Source: Rhopalosiphum padi | Taxonomy: Eukaryota; Arthropoda; Insecta; Hemiptera; Aphididae | DNA length: 64,000 nucleotides | Assembly: GCF_020882245.1 (NCBI RefSeq) | Contig: NC_083598.1 | Coordinates: forward strand, 14,129,178 to 14,193,177 | Reading direction: 5' to 3' | Shown here: in pieces, positions 23,100 to 37,700 of the stretch | How positions within the stretch are numbered: the stretch's first letter is position 1 | How the letters are laid out: every line of letters starts with the position of its first letter | Program-made: the position numbers and the translations under genes | Notes under the pieces: generated by a model | Told to the model about the DNA's origin: nothing | The model's input: only the letters and a program-made list of their open reading frames with translations | Databases searched by the model: none

Positions 23100-25600
23100 A
23101 TATATATATTCGTTATTCTACTTTACACACCACCGACCACTATTTAGCGTTACGTCTCCTAATAATGTAATTTGTTAACATATAAATTAAAATAATTTTA
23201 TAACAGTAACAGTCGTGTCTTTATTTCACTTTACGTTATAGACTATACGTCATATGACGTATAGGTAGGAAAGTATAAAGACATAAAATGTCTCACTTAA
23301 CACGGACTCGTATGCGTTATGATTGATTCCAATTTTTACTATGAACATAATACATATTTATTATTTATTTATTTTTTATATTACTACCTAAGATTTTGAT
23401 TATTGTTTATATAGTTCGAATGAAATGATAGCTAATGGCTAATGCTAAAATATTGACCTCAAATATGGGATAATTATCAGTGCAAGAATTATATTTAATT
23501 CACATGGCAAATGTATCTGTCGTCATTGAGTTGGTCACATCACTGGGTGTGTTAAATTTGAATTAAATGATAAGACATTGTATATAAATACACAGATTCT
23601 TAACAGAGGCAGTGTATCGATTTATATTTCTAATAAAGATGTTTTATAATATATAGTTATATCATTGTAAAAAATATATTTTTTATTTATAATACAGTTT
23701 TTAGGCTGAATTTATTTTTACTGAAATTTGATCACTCATTCATATATATTATTATATATAAATTACAAATTATTATAATATAACTAGTTCATAAATTAGC
23801 TTATGCCAATAACGATATTGAACGATTGACATCACATGTCCATTGTCCATGGTATAAATGTCTAGTTTATTTGCATATTTTAAAAATGTAATTGTCAATA
23901 TAAATAATTCTGTTCATAGTGGTAAATAAATTTAAGTTCCCACATATTATGTTTATATTTTTTGATTAGGTACATCAAAATAAATTCAATTGTTATTGTT
24001 ATTTTATTTTTTAAATTTTATCAATTTTTTTTTATTTTATAAGTTTATAAGTTCACTGTATTACAAATTTTATATATTTTTTAAATTTAATTTAACATTT
24101 TATTTCACACATTCTTATACTTTGTTATAGATTTTTTAATGCTGGTTCCCTATATATTAAATAACATCGTGATTTATTTAAGACAGTCCAAAAAACATAA
24201 AATATCAATCGTTTATAGATGTTTAGAAACTTCAAAAAACGTATGGATATAAAACATGGATATTTTCAAATGCAATGTTTTCGGTAAAAATTAACTCAAC
24301 CTATGCTGCTATATTACTAATAGTAAAATAAAATACTTTACCTAATAGCTATACCAAAAAAACATATCGTGAAATATACTTAGCGATATTGGCTTAGAGG
24401 CTTACAGACCGTTTCCAGTGGAAATTCATCACAAACATCATTTTTCGCATGCAATGATGTATAAATTTTAAATTTAACATATCCATTACAGTTACCTATT
24501 CGATACTTATTATTGTACAGCAGAGCGGTACCCACTTTCCGCCTTTTTCTATGCGAAAATACAGCACATTATTTTTGTAAACCTAATTTTGAAGTTCATA
24601 TGAAACATCTTCCATAACCAAATCAAAATTATAAAAAAGTGGCCAGAAAGAATTTTTCTTAGTAATAATTAATATTATTTAATTTTTTTTTTTAAATATA
24701 ACATACATTTTATCTATTACCATGGAAGTTTAGTCACATAAAATCATAATAACAGAGTTAATACAGCCACCAGCATTACAAACTTCTGATGTATAATGTA
24801 TTTGGCACATACATACATTATTTAAAAATATCAAATAAATACACATAATATAATTAAAGTTTATTTAAATAAGAAAAAAATAAACAAATATTTCGTTATG
24901 TTAAATAATTGAATTCAATTTTAATTAATTCTTTTTAAACATTGACATATTAAAAATATATACTTATATAAATATTAAATATTAAATTAAATATAATGAA
25001 ATACTATATTATGATTACATACTATTATAATAAATAATACTATTATAGAATATAAATGAAAGGTAGGTATTTATCGAACAAGCAAATGTATTAATATAAT
25101 CGTATAAGCCCTAGATCATTTCTGTAAATTTAGTATATCTAATCATATTTTATATTTTATTTTACAACGGAAAAAATAAAGTTATTTAGGGGTTGAAAAA
25201 TTTTACAGAATGAAATGGAATTTTATAATTTATTATAGTGCCGTTTTGCAGATATCTTTACATACAAATATAATTATTATTCTATGTAAATCTTTGATTT
25301 CTAATATTATTTTATTTTTATAAGTTAGTTCGAAACATTCTTTTGACCTAAAATTAAAAAAAATATATTTAGAATATAGATATAACGTATTTTCTCCATT
25401 CATAAAAATATGAATACTTGATGTTGGTTTTAAATTTTAAGTATTCAAATTAAATTCATTTTTTGAATTTCTGCAACTTTATTAGCTTTTACTCTGTTTA
25501 TACAGGCATAATATATTATGATAATTGTGTAACGACTTAACGATTCAGATGCCATTGATTTTTTTTGACCACTCCTAACCATCTTAAGAGTTCCTGTGGA
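23100..25600. other. Intergenic region between genes A and B
   Basis: AT-rich DNA with no supported exon. It contains a dispersed-repeat copy at about 24405-24545 and low-complexity A/T tracts. Confidence 0.6.
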
Positions 25601-25605
25601 AGTCA

Positions 25606-25736
25606 TCATATTATAAAATATGATCTACTTTTTAAAATAGTGATAGCTTTGTGACTATTAATGAATCTCGGTTTTTTATTTAAGCAAACTGGTCTTTTTG
25701 GGTTACGAAGTCCATCTTTCTTAAAGTATGTTTGGT
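25606..25736 (-). CDS. Gene B terminal coding exon
   Basis: From the acceptor at 25737-25738 a phase-1 frame runs 42 residues to TGA. It is strongly basic (KKDGLRNPKRP, LNKKPRF) and ends KSRSYFII. The shared HKAIT motif ties it to gene A's last exon. Confidence 0.7.
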
Positions 25737-28700
25737 CTGTCGTAATAGTCATATTAAAACATTTTGCAATAAGTATGAGAGTCATATTATCTTTCCCTTA
25801 TGCGTTAGTTTTGTAAATGGCCAAATTATTTTATCATTTTAAAACATAATGACTTCCTAACATTTTGGTTATGATATTATATAATGTATATAAACAAGGT
25901 ACATAAAAAATCATTATTATAAAAAAATAATTAGACAAACTTAAGCTAAATCATTTATGATGAATATTTAATTCATTAGTCACACAAATCTATAATTAAG
26001 TATTATATTGAATACTCGTTTATCATTATATGTATTTAAAGTTTATATTATTATAATAGTCAGTAATAATTATACATACACCAAAAATGTATACCCGGTG
26101 GTAAAACATCGATCACTAAACAATAAATTAATTCAATTTAATTAGTATTAAAAGTTATTTATTATTAAATATATAAAATTATTATTAGTTATCCGGTACT
26201 TATCTTATGGTACTTAATACCGAATATCCGAAAAAATATAAGTATCTATCATATATGCATTTATGATTACACTAGCTGTTTTTATATGAACTAAAATAAA
26301 ATCGTCAATTCAATAAGTAAATGACTGATAACAAATTATTTATAATATTAAATTATATATTTTGCAATTGATCTACTGGTAATAAATAATCATTAAATTC
26401 TAAACTCTAATTATTTTTTACCATATCACAGTGTGCGTATTTTGGTAATAATTTTTATATTAAAATTATTTTCTAACAATATCATAAACCAATACCATTG
26501 ATGAAAATTGGTATGTTATAATATTGTTTGTTTCGATAACTAAAATATAAATTACTAGTCCCAATATTAAAAATAAATCTAGTTATATATTAGAAATCTG
26601 ATCCATTATACATATTTTATAAGTTATATTAAATTTCGCTGTCGAAGTGGGAAAATATAGACGATCGTTCAAGTTCTCTATCCCCCATGAAATAAATTTT
26701 TACACATGTTAATTCCTTATGAGTGCACGGTAAGTAAAAGTGATCCTACTTCATCAAAGAGTTGATTTTGAATTTTAAATGTAGGTTTAACACTTTTGTA
26801 AACAAAAACATACCTCTGAAAACGTTTGTTAACATATACATGGTATAATCTGTCGTATATACTGAAAAAAAATAATAGCATGTACTACTTTATAATATTT
26901 TTGTAAGGAGGCCAACTATAAATATTATAATAATTAAAAATATGTAATATGAAATAATATATCTATAACTTTAACACGTTGCATTTCTAAAATTTAAGTA
27001 TTATTTACGGTTATTTAGGCATGAAAATACAATGGGATTCAAACGTTCAATGTTACTACGTATGCTCATATATTATTTATGTTCATAACTTGAAACTTGA
27101 ATATACGATTGTCGATTAAAAAAATATTTATATTTAATTTTAATTGATGTTGAAATTTTTTAATACCTAGGTATTTTATGATTTTTTTATGATAAATAAA
27201 CACTATTCGTCACATTAAGTACTTATTCATCTGAAGTTTGTCAGAATTATTTTGCCGAAATAAATGGCAATTAGCCACTGTCTTTTCGGGAGTATTGAAG
27301 TCAGTGAAATGATTGTCATTTCTAAAATCCCGGTTTCGATACCTATAATACGGTAATGAATAGTATCATACTTACTTGTATGTGTGTATATGTTGTCGCG
27401 GTTTTTAGATCCTTCATCATCTGAAAAATATTATTGATTTCAAACTATCAATGTCTGAAATTAAACACTTATCTAAATTAATTATATGAAAGAGCGTAGC
27501 TATAACATATTGATCATCTAATTATATTAGATATACAGAACTATAGCTTTGTAGTATATGTAAGATGTAACAGTTTTATTTTTTATTTTTATAAAAGCAT
27601 TATTGGTAGTATATCAGAAGATATGTTTATAAAAAATATGTAGTAAAGTATTAAAAAGAAAGGAAGTAACCACCTTTTTGTATGCAGTAGGTGTTTAGTG
27701 TACCCTATCATTGAGTAAGTTACTGTAAAGTTTATGTTAAATTTGAATTCATTGATCACTCATTACATACGAAATACAATCGTGTTTGCATTCAATATAT
27801 TCTGTCTGTCTTTAATATTAAGTGCATTTTCGCCATTTTATGATGATACTATCAGTGATATGGCAGACGTTATAAACGGAATAAATAATAAGCTTAAAAT
27901 TAATCTAAACATTTTGAAATATCTTTGCATAAGTATATTAAAATTGTACAATATACATAAAAGTTTCAAATTACGTTGACAATTTTTTTAGATTACAACA
28001 AATAACTAAAATCGTCATTATCCGTTTAAATATCTAATGAATTTTAAATTTAAACTTCGAAAATCTATAAAAAAAAATTATATTTACAAACTTTTTAACT
28101 ACAATATACAGATAACATTTAAAAAATTCGAATGTTTATAAATAGCTTATATTTTTTAAAACTGTATCGTAAAATATACTATAAAAAAATAAATATAAAT
28201 AAATAAACGTTTAAAGTATTTGCGATTATCAATTTTTGAATTGAACAAAATAAGAAAATTAATTTTTTCGAATACTTTTTTTTTATACAAATAAAAATTT
28301 TTCCCAATTATTTTGCAAAGTACTCGTCATTTTAGATTAAATTCTGAGCGAAGCGACAAATGCGTTGATTTTATAACGATATAATTATATTATATTTGTA
28401 TATTTGTGTGTGTGGGTGTGTGTATCTGAATGCATGATAAACATTTAAAAAAATATTTTGATTTTAAACTTTTAGGGTAGTTTTGGATAGAAAATTAGAT
28501 CTAATTTGTAAATTTTAATTTAAAAATAGGTCAACATTTAAAATTCCCAGAATTTTTCAAAATAATTCAAACGTGAAAATGGAAAATGGAAATTTTTATG
28601 CTAAACCAATTTTTAACAAAATTGATCTATATAACTTAAAAATGAATAACTGTAGAAACTGGAAATTTTAACAATATTTTGACTTTTTTTTATCTATTTA

Positions 28701-31700
28701 TAGCCATAAGGCTTTTTTTTATATCGATTTCTTTAAAATCATGACAATTTACAAAATAGGAGTATATTGTAGTAATAAATTTTCAATTTTAATAGCTGAG
28801 ATATGAAAATTTAACACATTGTTTCTCAAAGTGAGAATGTGAGAAGTTAGTCATATCAAGACAATTAATTTAAAAACACAAATATTTATATTTTAATTGT
28901 ATACATTTGGGACGAAACTATACGTTTTAACTTTTGATTATTTGATTATAATAAAATATGATATTTAAAAAATATAATGACGCATTTTAATTACTATCTA
29001 TTTAAATCATAAACTTATTCACACGTTTTCAGTAAAATGGTATTGAGTCAAAAGTTAATAACAATAATATAATATGGTAATAATTGGTAATGGTATAAAT
29101 TTATATTATTATAATAATACAATTGTAATAATATGAAAAATGCAATATTTGTAAATCATTTAAATTAATCTATTCACTATTGTAATACTTAAAGTAAAAT
29201 AAATTATTTTAATAACTACATCAATATCATAAACTATACTTAATGATATAGGCTAACAGACCGTTTTCGCTCGGAATCGTTTTTTGTATAAAATAATTAA
29301 TTAATTGAATTCAAAATTAATACTCCCATTATATCAACCAACTTGAAACCTAATATATATGTAGGCAATTCTACCTTATTTGGATCTGAAGTATCCGTCA
29401 TTTTAAATTAATTTGTTCTAATCTTTATAAATTTGACCTCCAAAAAGTACCAACTAAATCTATTTTTTTTATCATAAACTACCCTCAGCTTAAACTCTAA
29501 GCATTTTTATTCTATAAATAGTAAATAGATATAGACAATATAGTATAGATTCTAAAACTAAAACGTACTAGTGAATCCATTCGCTTCTAGCGTAGCTGTA
29601 AAATATTAATAAATCTATATTAATAACAGAGTGAACACAATCCATTTTGAAATTTTTTTATTTTTTTTTTCAAACAAGTCTATTGTTTTTATGTTGAAAA
29701 AACAAATTCAAATCCAATAGTTTGTATTTTTGTTTTTGGTTTTAAATAAATTTAAAGTGTTTCAAAATGTATTTTTGATAAGATATAATTCACTACAAGA
29801 TTAAATTTAAAATATAATTACACAGGAATTGATTCTTAATCAAATTTCTATTTATTTGTTTTTGTCATTTCAAATAGTTAATTATTTTTATTTTTATAAC
29901 AATATAAAAATATATTAAACTCACGTACAAAATATATATATATATATGCTCAGTAAATGTGCGATCATCGGATCAAATTTCATGATTTTGAATTAATTTA
30001 AATATAATTAAGGATAAACGTAAGAACGTTATATATGTTTAAAAGTTAGTCTATTGTCGATATTTTAAGCGGGGTCTTGATCTTGAATGTTATAAGTAAA
30101 TATAATATTACATTTGAAAATGTTAATAACTCACCTAACAAGGAATATTATAAAAAAAAACCAACATGCTCTTATCTTTAAACTTTAAGTATTAATATTG
30201 GTCAATTCACTCTAAAACTAAAACTATAAAAAAAAAAATTGTGAACTTGAAATATTAATTATAAATATTATTTTTAATAATATAAATAATCCAAATATGA
30301 TATAAAATAATTTTCTCAACAATCACATACATCTGGCTGAACCCTAATGTTCCGCGGAACACACTTTGGGAAACGCTGCTATAGAGGACTGTTGTCATTT
30401 TCCTGACATGTTTGGCTAAATCCTCTCCATATAATTTAAAAATTATTAGATGAACAGCGTAAAATATATCATAGCATACCATAAGAAAGACATTTCTAGG
30501 ATGTAAAAAGTATAAACATATAGAAAATATATATTAACGAGTTCATGAGTTCACGCCTCTTCGAATATCATCAAAAGCTATTACTAAATATAATTAATTT
30601 CTACTAAGTAAAAACTGGTATAAAATATATTTTTAATAACATAATTGACGTTTAAGTGGTATACAAAATATTATGTATAATCAGAATTGTAAGATTAATT
30701 TAACTCGTAAAATCCCAACAGTTGTAAAGATACTTACCAACACAAACTAAAATTTAAAAATAAATGATTATGAAATAGAATAAACTTTTAATTTAAACTC
30801 AAACTTTACATTTTTCAATTAATATTTTAATACAATTTAAGCTATGGATGAAAAATCCATACCAAAATATATATTATGATGTACAACAATAATTTAGTAT
30901 AATGGCTCAATGTTAATTTGATTGATATAATTCATTTATTATATAAGTTATAAAAAAATAAATAACATAATAGTAAATACATTTGATCTTCGCAAACCAC
31001 TTCCGTGAAAATCGGAATCACACATGTAGAGACATTATATTTTGTTAGTGACCAAGTTTTCGCTATTAATTTTATAATATAATAAGTATACATAATACAA
31101 TTTTTGATTTCATGCATCAACTCATCAATTAAATGCACCTAATGTTTTATTTGTTTAGTATGTTAAAATTGCAATGTGTTATATAATATAATATACAATT
31201 AAGTTCTTAAAGTCAAAGAGTATCTATGTGATAAAAAATCGTATAAATGTATATTTAATGATTTAAAGAGCAAAAATAAAAACTTATGGGGAACCTTGTA
31301 TTAAGTTTTCCAGAATTTGGCCAAAAGAAAAATTACTATTGGCATTTATAGATAATATATAAAATAAATAATTAAATAAAAAAAACACTTTATACTTTAA
31401 AAATTATGACATACATATTATTTATAAAATACTAATATGTATAAATATTTTGTAAAATAAAATTTGAGTATCTACGATAAATTGTTTTTGAATTGCAACA
31501 AAATAACAAAACTGATTTTTTTAAATTTGTTTTATGTAAAAATTTTAATTTTTCCAATAATTTTCTAATTTTTATCTCCTAAATTTATCACTGACATGAT
31601 GAAAGTAATATTTGTGGAAAACGTAACCCTCACTCCATCTGGTTCACCTCCAACACCAAAATAAATTGAACGTTTAAAAAATCTGTATTTATTTTTAAAT

Positions 31701-34700
31701 TTACTTATGTATTTATTAATACAATGAAATCATTTACACTTACTCTTAACAAATTTATTTTCAATTTCCTTTTTATTATTTTCTGATAAATCTAAATACA
31801 AATGTGCCCAAGTTAATAATGTTTGAATTAAAACAGGATTAAAATAGAATATATATTAGGTAGGTATCGAGTAACTATTCAATTTCTACAGTTATATAAA
31901 TAATTAAATTTGTACTACTGATTGCAAAAGTATTTACATAATACATTTAAATTTTAGAATATATTATATTCTATGACGTAGTTTTCTATATTATGATTGT
32001 ACTACGATATGATTATTAAAGATTTGTAATAAATTGTTAAGCCAAGACACCAAGTATCAAATATAATGCGAACGATAAAAAATGTTTATTTTCAAATTTA
32101 TTAATCAAATTAAATCTACTACACTTAATTTCAGAAAATTTAATTTCAATTTCTTTTCTATCCGTTTTTAATAAATCTAGGTAAACATTACTTAAATTCA
32201 TAATGGTTGAATTTTATTAGAATAAGATTAGATGGGTAGATATTATGAAATATCGATATTAACTATTAAATGTTATTTTTTCTCTACTACCTATTGAATA
32301 CTGATTACATAATCTTCATACAATATAATCTTTACAAAGATCCTTTTTTTTTTTTTTTTCGTGGTTTTAAATTCTTAACTCAATTTCAGCAAAATTGTCA
32401 AAAAAATACTTAATACTCCTGTAAACAAATATAAGCGTACACCTTTTTTTTTTTTAGAAAAATCCTTACTATTTTCGAGTAAATCACATTTTTTATTTTT
32501 TTATTTATAAACCTCAATGTTTTTGTTCAGTTCAATTAATATGATTCGCTTTTGTTGTATTTAAAATTATCATCAACTACAATATGTTTAGGTGATTGCA
32601 TTATAATTTAAACATCAAATGATTTACTTCAATAAAATATAGTAAAATATTTATGTTATAATATTAAAACAAGTCATTTTTTACCTTCAATAACTTTTTT
32701 TTTTTTATCATAAAAAATAGTTTCAGTTTTCACTAAAAAAAATATACATCAACGTTGTTTTAAAAATATTAATTTGTTTTTAGACATATTTTTATTGTCA
32801 TATAAAATGCACAATTTCCTAGCATTATACAATATTAACTATTGCACTAAAAAATTATTAAATCTAAGTTATTTTATAGTTTCTTACTTGCGTTTATTTT
32901 ACACCAATCTGATGCGTTTAGTATTTTTTCATCTAAAAAAAAAAAAAAATTAAAAATAATAAACATTGGATAGTTTAAATTGTTAAACATAATACCTCCT
33001 TAAAAAAAATATCAACTTAAAATAATTTATTTTATAATGGTAAAGGTGCATTTTAAATAATATATTGAAAATATTGAGTAATTATATGTATTTTTTTAAA
33101 CAATATTTAAGTTTAAATAAGTAAATTATTAATAATGCAATTAGAATAAAATACCATTTAACACTTCATTTGTGATATTTTCGTTCTTTCCAGCAGCATC
33201 GATTGCATCTTGATGACTTGGTTTTTTACCTAGTGGCGACGTATTATTTGTATTTATACTTTGAATCAAAATAAAATGTAGAGTGTACCCACAATTACAT
33301 AATTACAATTATATACATAGGCTAAAATACAATAAAATAGAAGAAATGTGATAAAACCACTCGTAAAATCAACCTAACCTTTGGATTTTTCCACGAAAAC
33401 GATTTAATAAAAAAATATTTTTATTTTGGTGTTACAACCGTACAAATTTTATAAATATTTTCGTAGTTTTTGCATAATTAATTATTTATTTTCAATGAGA
33501 GGAATTGAAATACTTTTAATTATAATAAATAATTTTATATTGATCGCTCTAGAAAATTTGGAAAAGTGGAGTTTTCTGGTTTTTTAAGTCATTAAATTAT
33601 TTATGATTAACTATGTGTCTAGGTGTGTATTTAATATAATATATATTATACATACTTTTTTTTTTATGTTCATGTAGGTATATTATGTAATACTTATTAT
33701 AATCTAAAAATAAATCATGTAATATTTAGTAGATACTTAAACATAAACCTATATTTTGTCATTAATTTATATTTTTTGATCTATAGGTAAGCCAAAAGTT
33801 AAAATGTTATATATCATAAAATATTAGTGTTTATTATAGTCTATAATATTTAAATATATTATATTTGCCACTAAAAAATTGTTTGATATTTCTTAACTGG
33901 TTGTAAATAAGTTAATGTTAGTACTGCCTTTTACATTTTTATTATTAGTAAGTAGTATATATTAGAAGCTAATAAGATTCATAGTAATAGACGTCATAAT
34001 CTATTAAATAAATGTGTACCTAAATATTGTATTAATCTTTTGTTTTCATGGATGTAAATTTATGTGGTGTATATTTTAGTCAAATTATATCAGTTAATTA
34101 ATTTCTTTATCTATCTATGTGATTCACCAACTATGATCGACCTCGTCCATAATGATAGCAATATTACAGTATCTAGTAACAATGACTATGATTCATCATA
34201 TAACTGTAAGTACAGTAAATTAAAGTAATTATAATTAAAATATTTAAGTTCGTGTTAATCGAGTTACCTTTGAAAAAAATCAGAAAAATAATAAAATAAA
34301 TAATTCAGCGCCATGGTCGTGGCATGAGCTAAGAAAAAAATATATCAGTAGCATGACAGTGTATATAATAATGATATTATTTTGAAGTTGAAGTTGCCCA
34401 TTTAAACAATGTAAATGTTGGTTTATTTTTAACCTGATCTAATCTTAAATTTATTATATTTTATTTAATGTAATTTGTTAAATTGTAATTATTACTAGTA
34501 TTAGTTTAAATTTGATGAAAAAATGAATAGTTTGTGTTCTGTGATCTGCCACCACACTACCACAGTTATTACACAAGTTTAGAAAAAGAATCTAATCTTT
34601 GGCTTAGACCAGTAGAGGATTCAAGAGAGAAGGCTTGGTCCCCCCTCTCGACAATTATATTATACTTGTAAAACCTAACGTTAAATTCTAAATATCGTGC

Positions 34701-37700
34701 TTACAAAATTATATGGTACAATGTATAATAATATAAAAAAATTTGACCTCCCCCCCCAAAAAAAAAACCAAAATCCACTACTGCTTTAGATGTTATGACC
34801 TCAGTAGTAATAAAGAGAGATGGCCTCGTGGCAACAAAGATAAATAAATAATTATCTTCGAGGAAAAATTAAAAATATATATATAATATATAGATAAAAA
34901 ATTGGTGATATCATAATAAAAACACCATTGAAATCTGCATAAAAAACATATAAGTAAAAAAAAGAAAAGATCATTAAGCACTATAAAGATGTAATATCAT
35001 AAATAAATGCTAAGTAAAATTAGTAAATTGAATAAAAGCACACTTATTTTGTTTCAATAAGTTATTTACTTGGCAAGAAATTATGTACTTTATATGAAAA
35101 TATGCTACACAAAATAACGTGAACAAAAAAAACCAAAGACACCAAAAGTTCATTAGAATTTAAAAATATACTATAATGGACATTTCTACTCAAAATAATA
35201 TCTCACAAAGTAAATAAATTATTGAAACAAAATAAGTGTATTTTAATTCAATTTATTGAGTATTTATTTATGAAATTACATCTTTAGAGTACTAGACTGT
35301 TTTTTTTTACATATACGTTTTTTCCCCGGAATGTGATAAAGTATTTTTGTTATGATACAATTATAACGAACTTATTAAAATATTTAAAAGATTAAACATA
35401 TATTATAACTACAATTATTTAAAATAATATATTATCAAAATACAGATGTATGAAAGTCAATAAAATCATTTAAAACGTTATATAACACTGACATATTTAA
35501 AATTTTAATGAAAATGAAAATTAATAAATATAATTAATACTTACTGTGTTCTGAATTCAATAAAATGTAATTATTTATACCATAGGTAACTATAAAATAA
35601 TAAATAATATTTGCATTAATCTATTCTAATTGATAATATACAATCATACAGATACAGTACGTATAGTAGTATACATCAATAATTTATGATAAAGTAGTAA
35701 TAAAGGCTACATTATATTATAACTTATAATTTGTAATTAATTCGCTAATTGTAAATTATAAGTATTCATTATAAATAAGAAGAGGTAATAGAATTTTTTG
35801 TATTGGTGTAATCTAAATTAGAATTTAATAACTACTTTTATACTTATTAAAATATTAGATAATTTAAGGATATTTTATTATTGTATTAAAATAAATTGTA
35901 ATACTTACAAGGATAACCATTCCCAGTCAACTCAGCTGAAAATAAGTTATAACTCTAATTTTAACTATAGTAATATTTAAAATTTAATTGTATTTTCAGC
36001 TTTCGCAAATAATTAATATTATTACACCACATGTTAACAAACGGTATATAGAATAATATTAAAAAATATTATAATAATAGTCGATAAAATAGTTCAATAA
36101 TTTTAAAGTGATTTAAATATCAAAAATCTTCAAAAACTACTATGAAATCGATGGTAAAGTATAAAGTATGAAATAAATTCACTGTATTATTTTAAACGAC
36201 CGATTGATGATAAAATAATAAATGTTTCAAAAAACTGATTTGATAATTTTAAATACTATTGTCAGAGATGTATTTAGGGAGGCAAGTGGGGGGCTTAGGC
36301 TTCGAGCAGTACATTTTTAGGCGTGGTAAATTTTGAATTTTAGAGAGCATTTTAATATAATACGGTTCCTAAGTTTTTCTTACCCGGGCGCAAAATTCCA
36401 AAATACGTCTCTGACGTATTGTACATAAATTGTTTAGGTACATATAATATAATATATATAATTATATATATAACTTACTTATACAATCTTGAACTATATA
36501 TTAAATAATACAATTATTACAATAATATTATTCAAAGTAAGTGAGTATACAATTTAAGTATAATAAAATAAAAAAACAAAAATTATTTACTGTATTTTAA
36601 AATTTTATAAAAATATAAGTAAATTATATAATACCTAAAAAATATAAGTTGAATGAAACCCCGAAGATATGCGCTCATATATTACGATGTAAAAAAATAT
36701 GTTTGTAAATTATTTAAATAATATACCAATCACCGGTTAATTTTAAATCATGGGTAGAAATAATAATTTTAAAATTGAATTTATATACTGTTTCAGTACA
36801 AGATACATTTATTTTACATCGAATAAAATCAATATCATTAATTGATATAACATTTAATAAATCTATTAAATAATTTGAAAGAACAGAATTAATAACAGAC
36901 AATATTTCTCTCAATGCGGGGCTATTAAAAGTTTAAACTATTTTTTAAATAATTGAAACATAAAACCGCCTAAAATATTTTAAAATATCTAACAATCATA
37001 AAGCTCAACATTATCTTTAATAATACACTCTAATTTCCTATGTTCTTATAACTAGCACATATTTATATACAAAGGGAGTAATTATTTTGCTATAATTATT
37101 TACATAATTACATATTTACATATTGTTTACATATTTAAAACTAATAAATAATAATTATCATATTTATTGTTTATACATATATAGGTATACCTAGATCACT
37201 TTTTTCACTTTTTCCGGTATCTTCACTAGTCGGTTTATCTAGGTAAAAGCATAATATGTAAGTTATTAGAACATTATATATTTATATTATAATATAAACA
37301 GTTTAGCTTGAAATAATGCCATTAGCGTTGTCTTTATTTTTGTATTAGTTTATATTATTTAAAATTATTATAATCTAATATGAATGATTGAAGTGTTGGA
37401 CTAGAAATACTCAGCATATATTGAATAATAAATTATTATTTTCATTAGTCGATTTTTTTCATCAAACCAATACCTACCTTTTTTCTGCACTGTACCTAAG
37501 ATATTAGTGTAACGTGAAAATAATTAATTTCATTAAAATATGTTGCAGTAATAAATAAATTTGATTTTGAAATTATTTAAATAAATAATAATAACCCAGT
37601 CTAAATTGTTTTCAATTCGAGTAAATTGTAACTTAACAACATACGACATAGCTCCATACTTCTTTAGACCATATTATTTACTAAAATATGGTCAAAGTAA

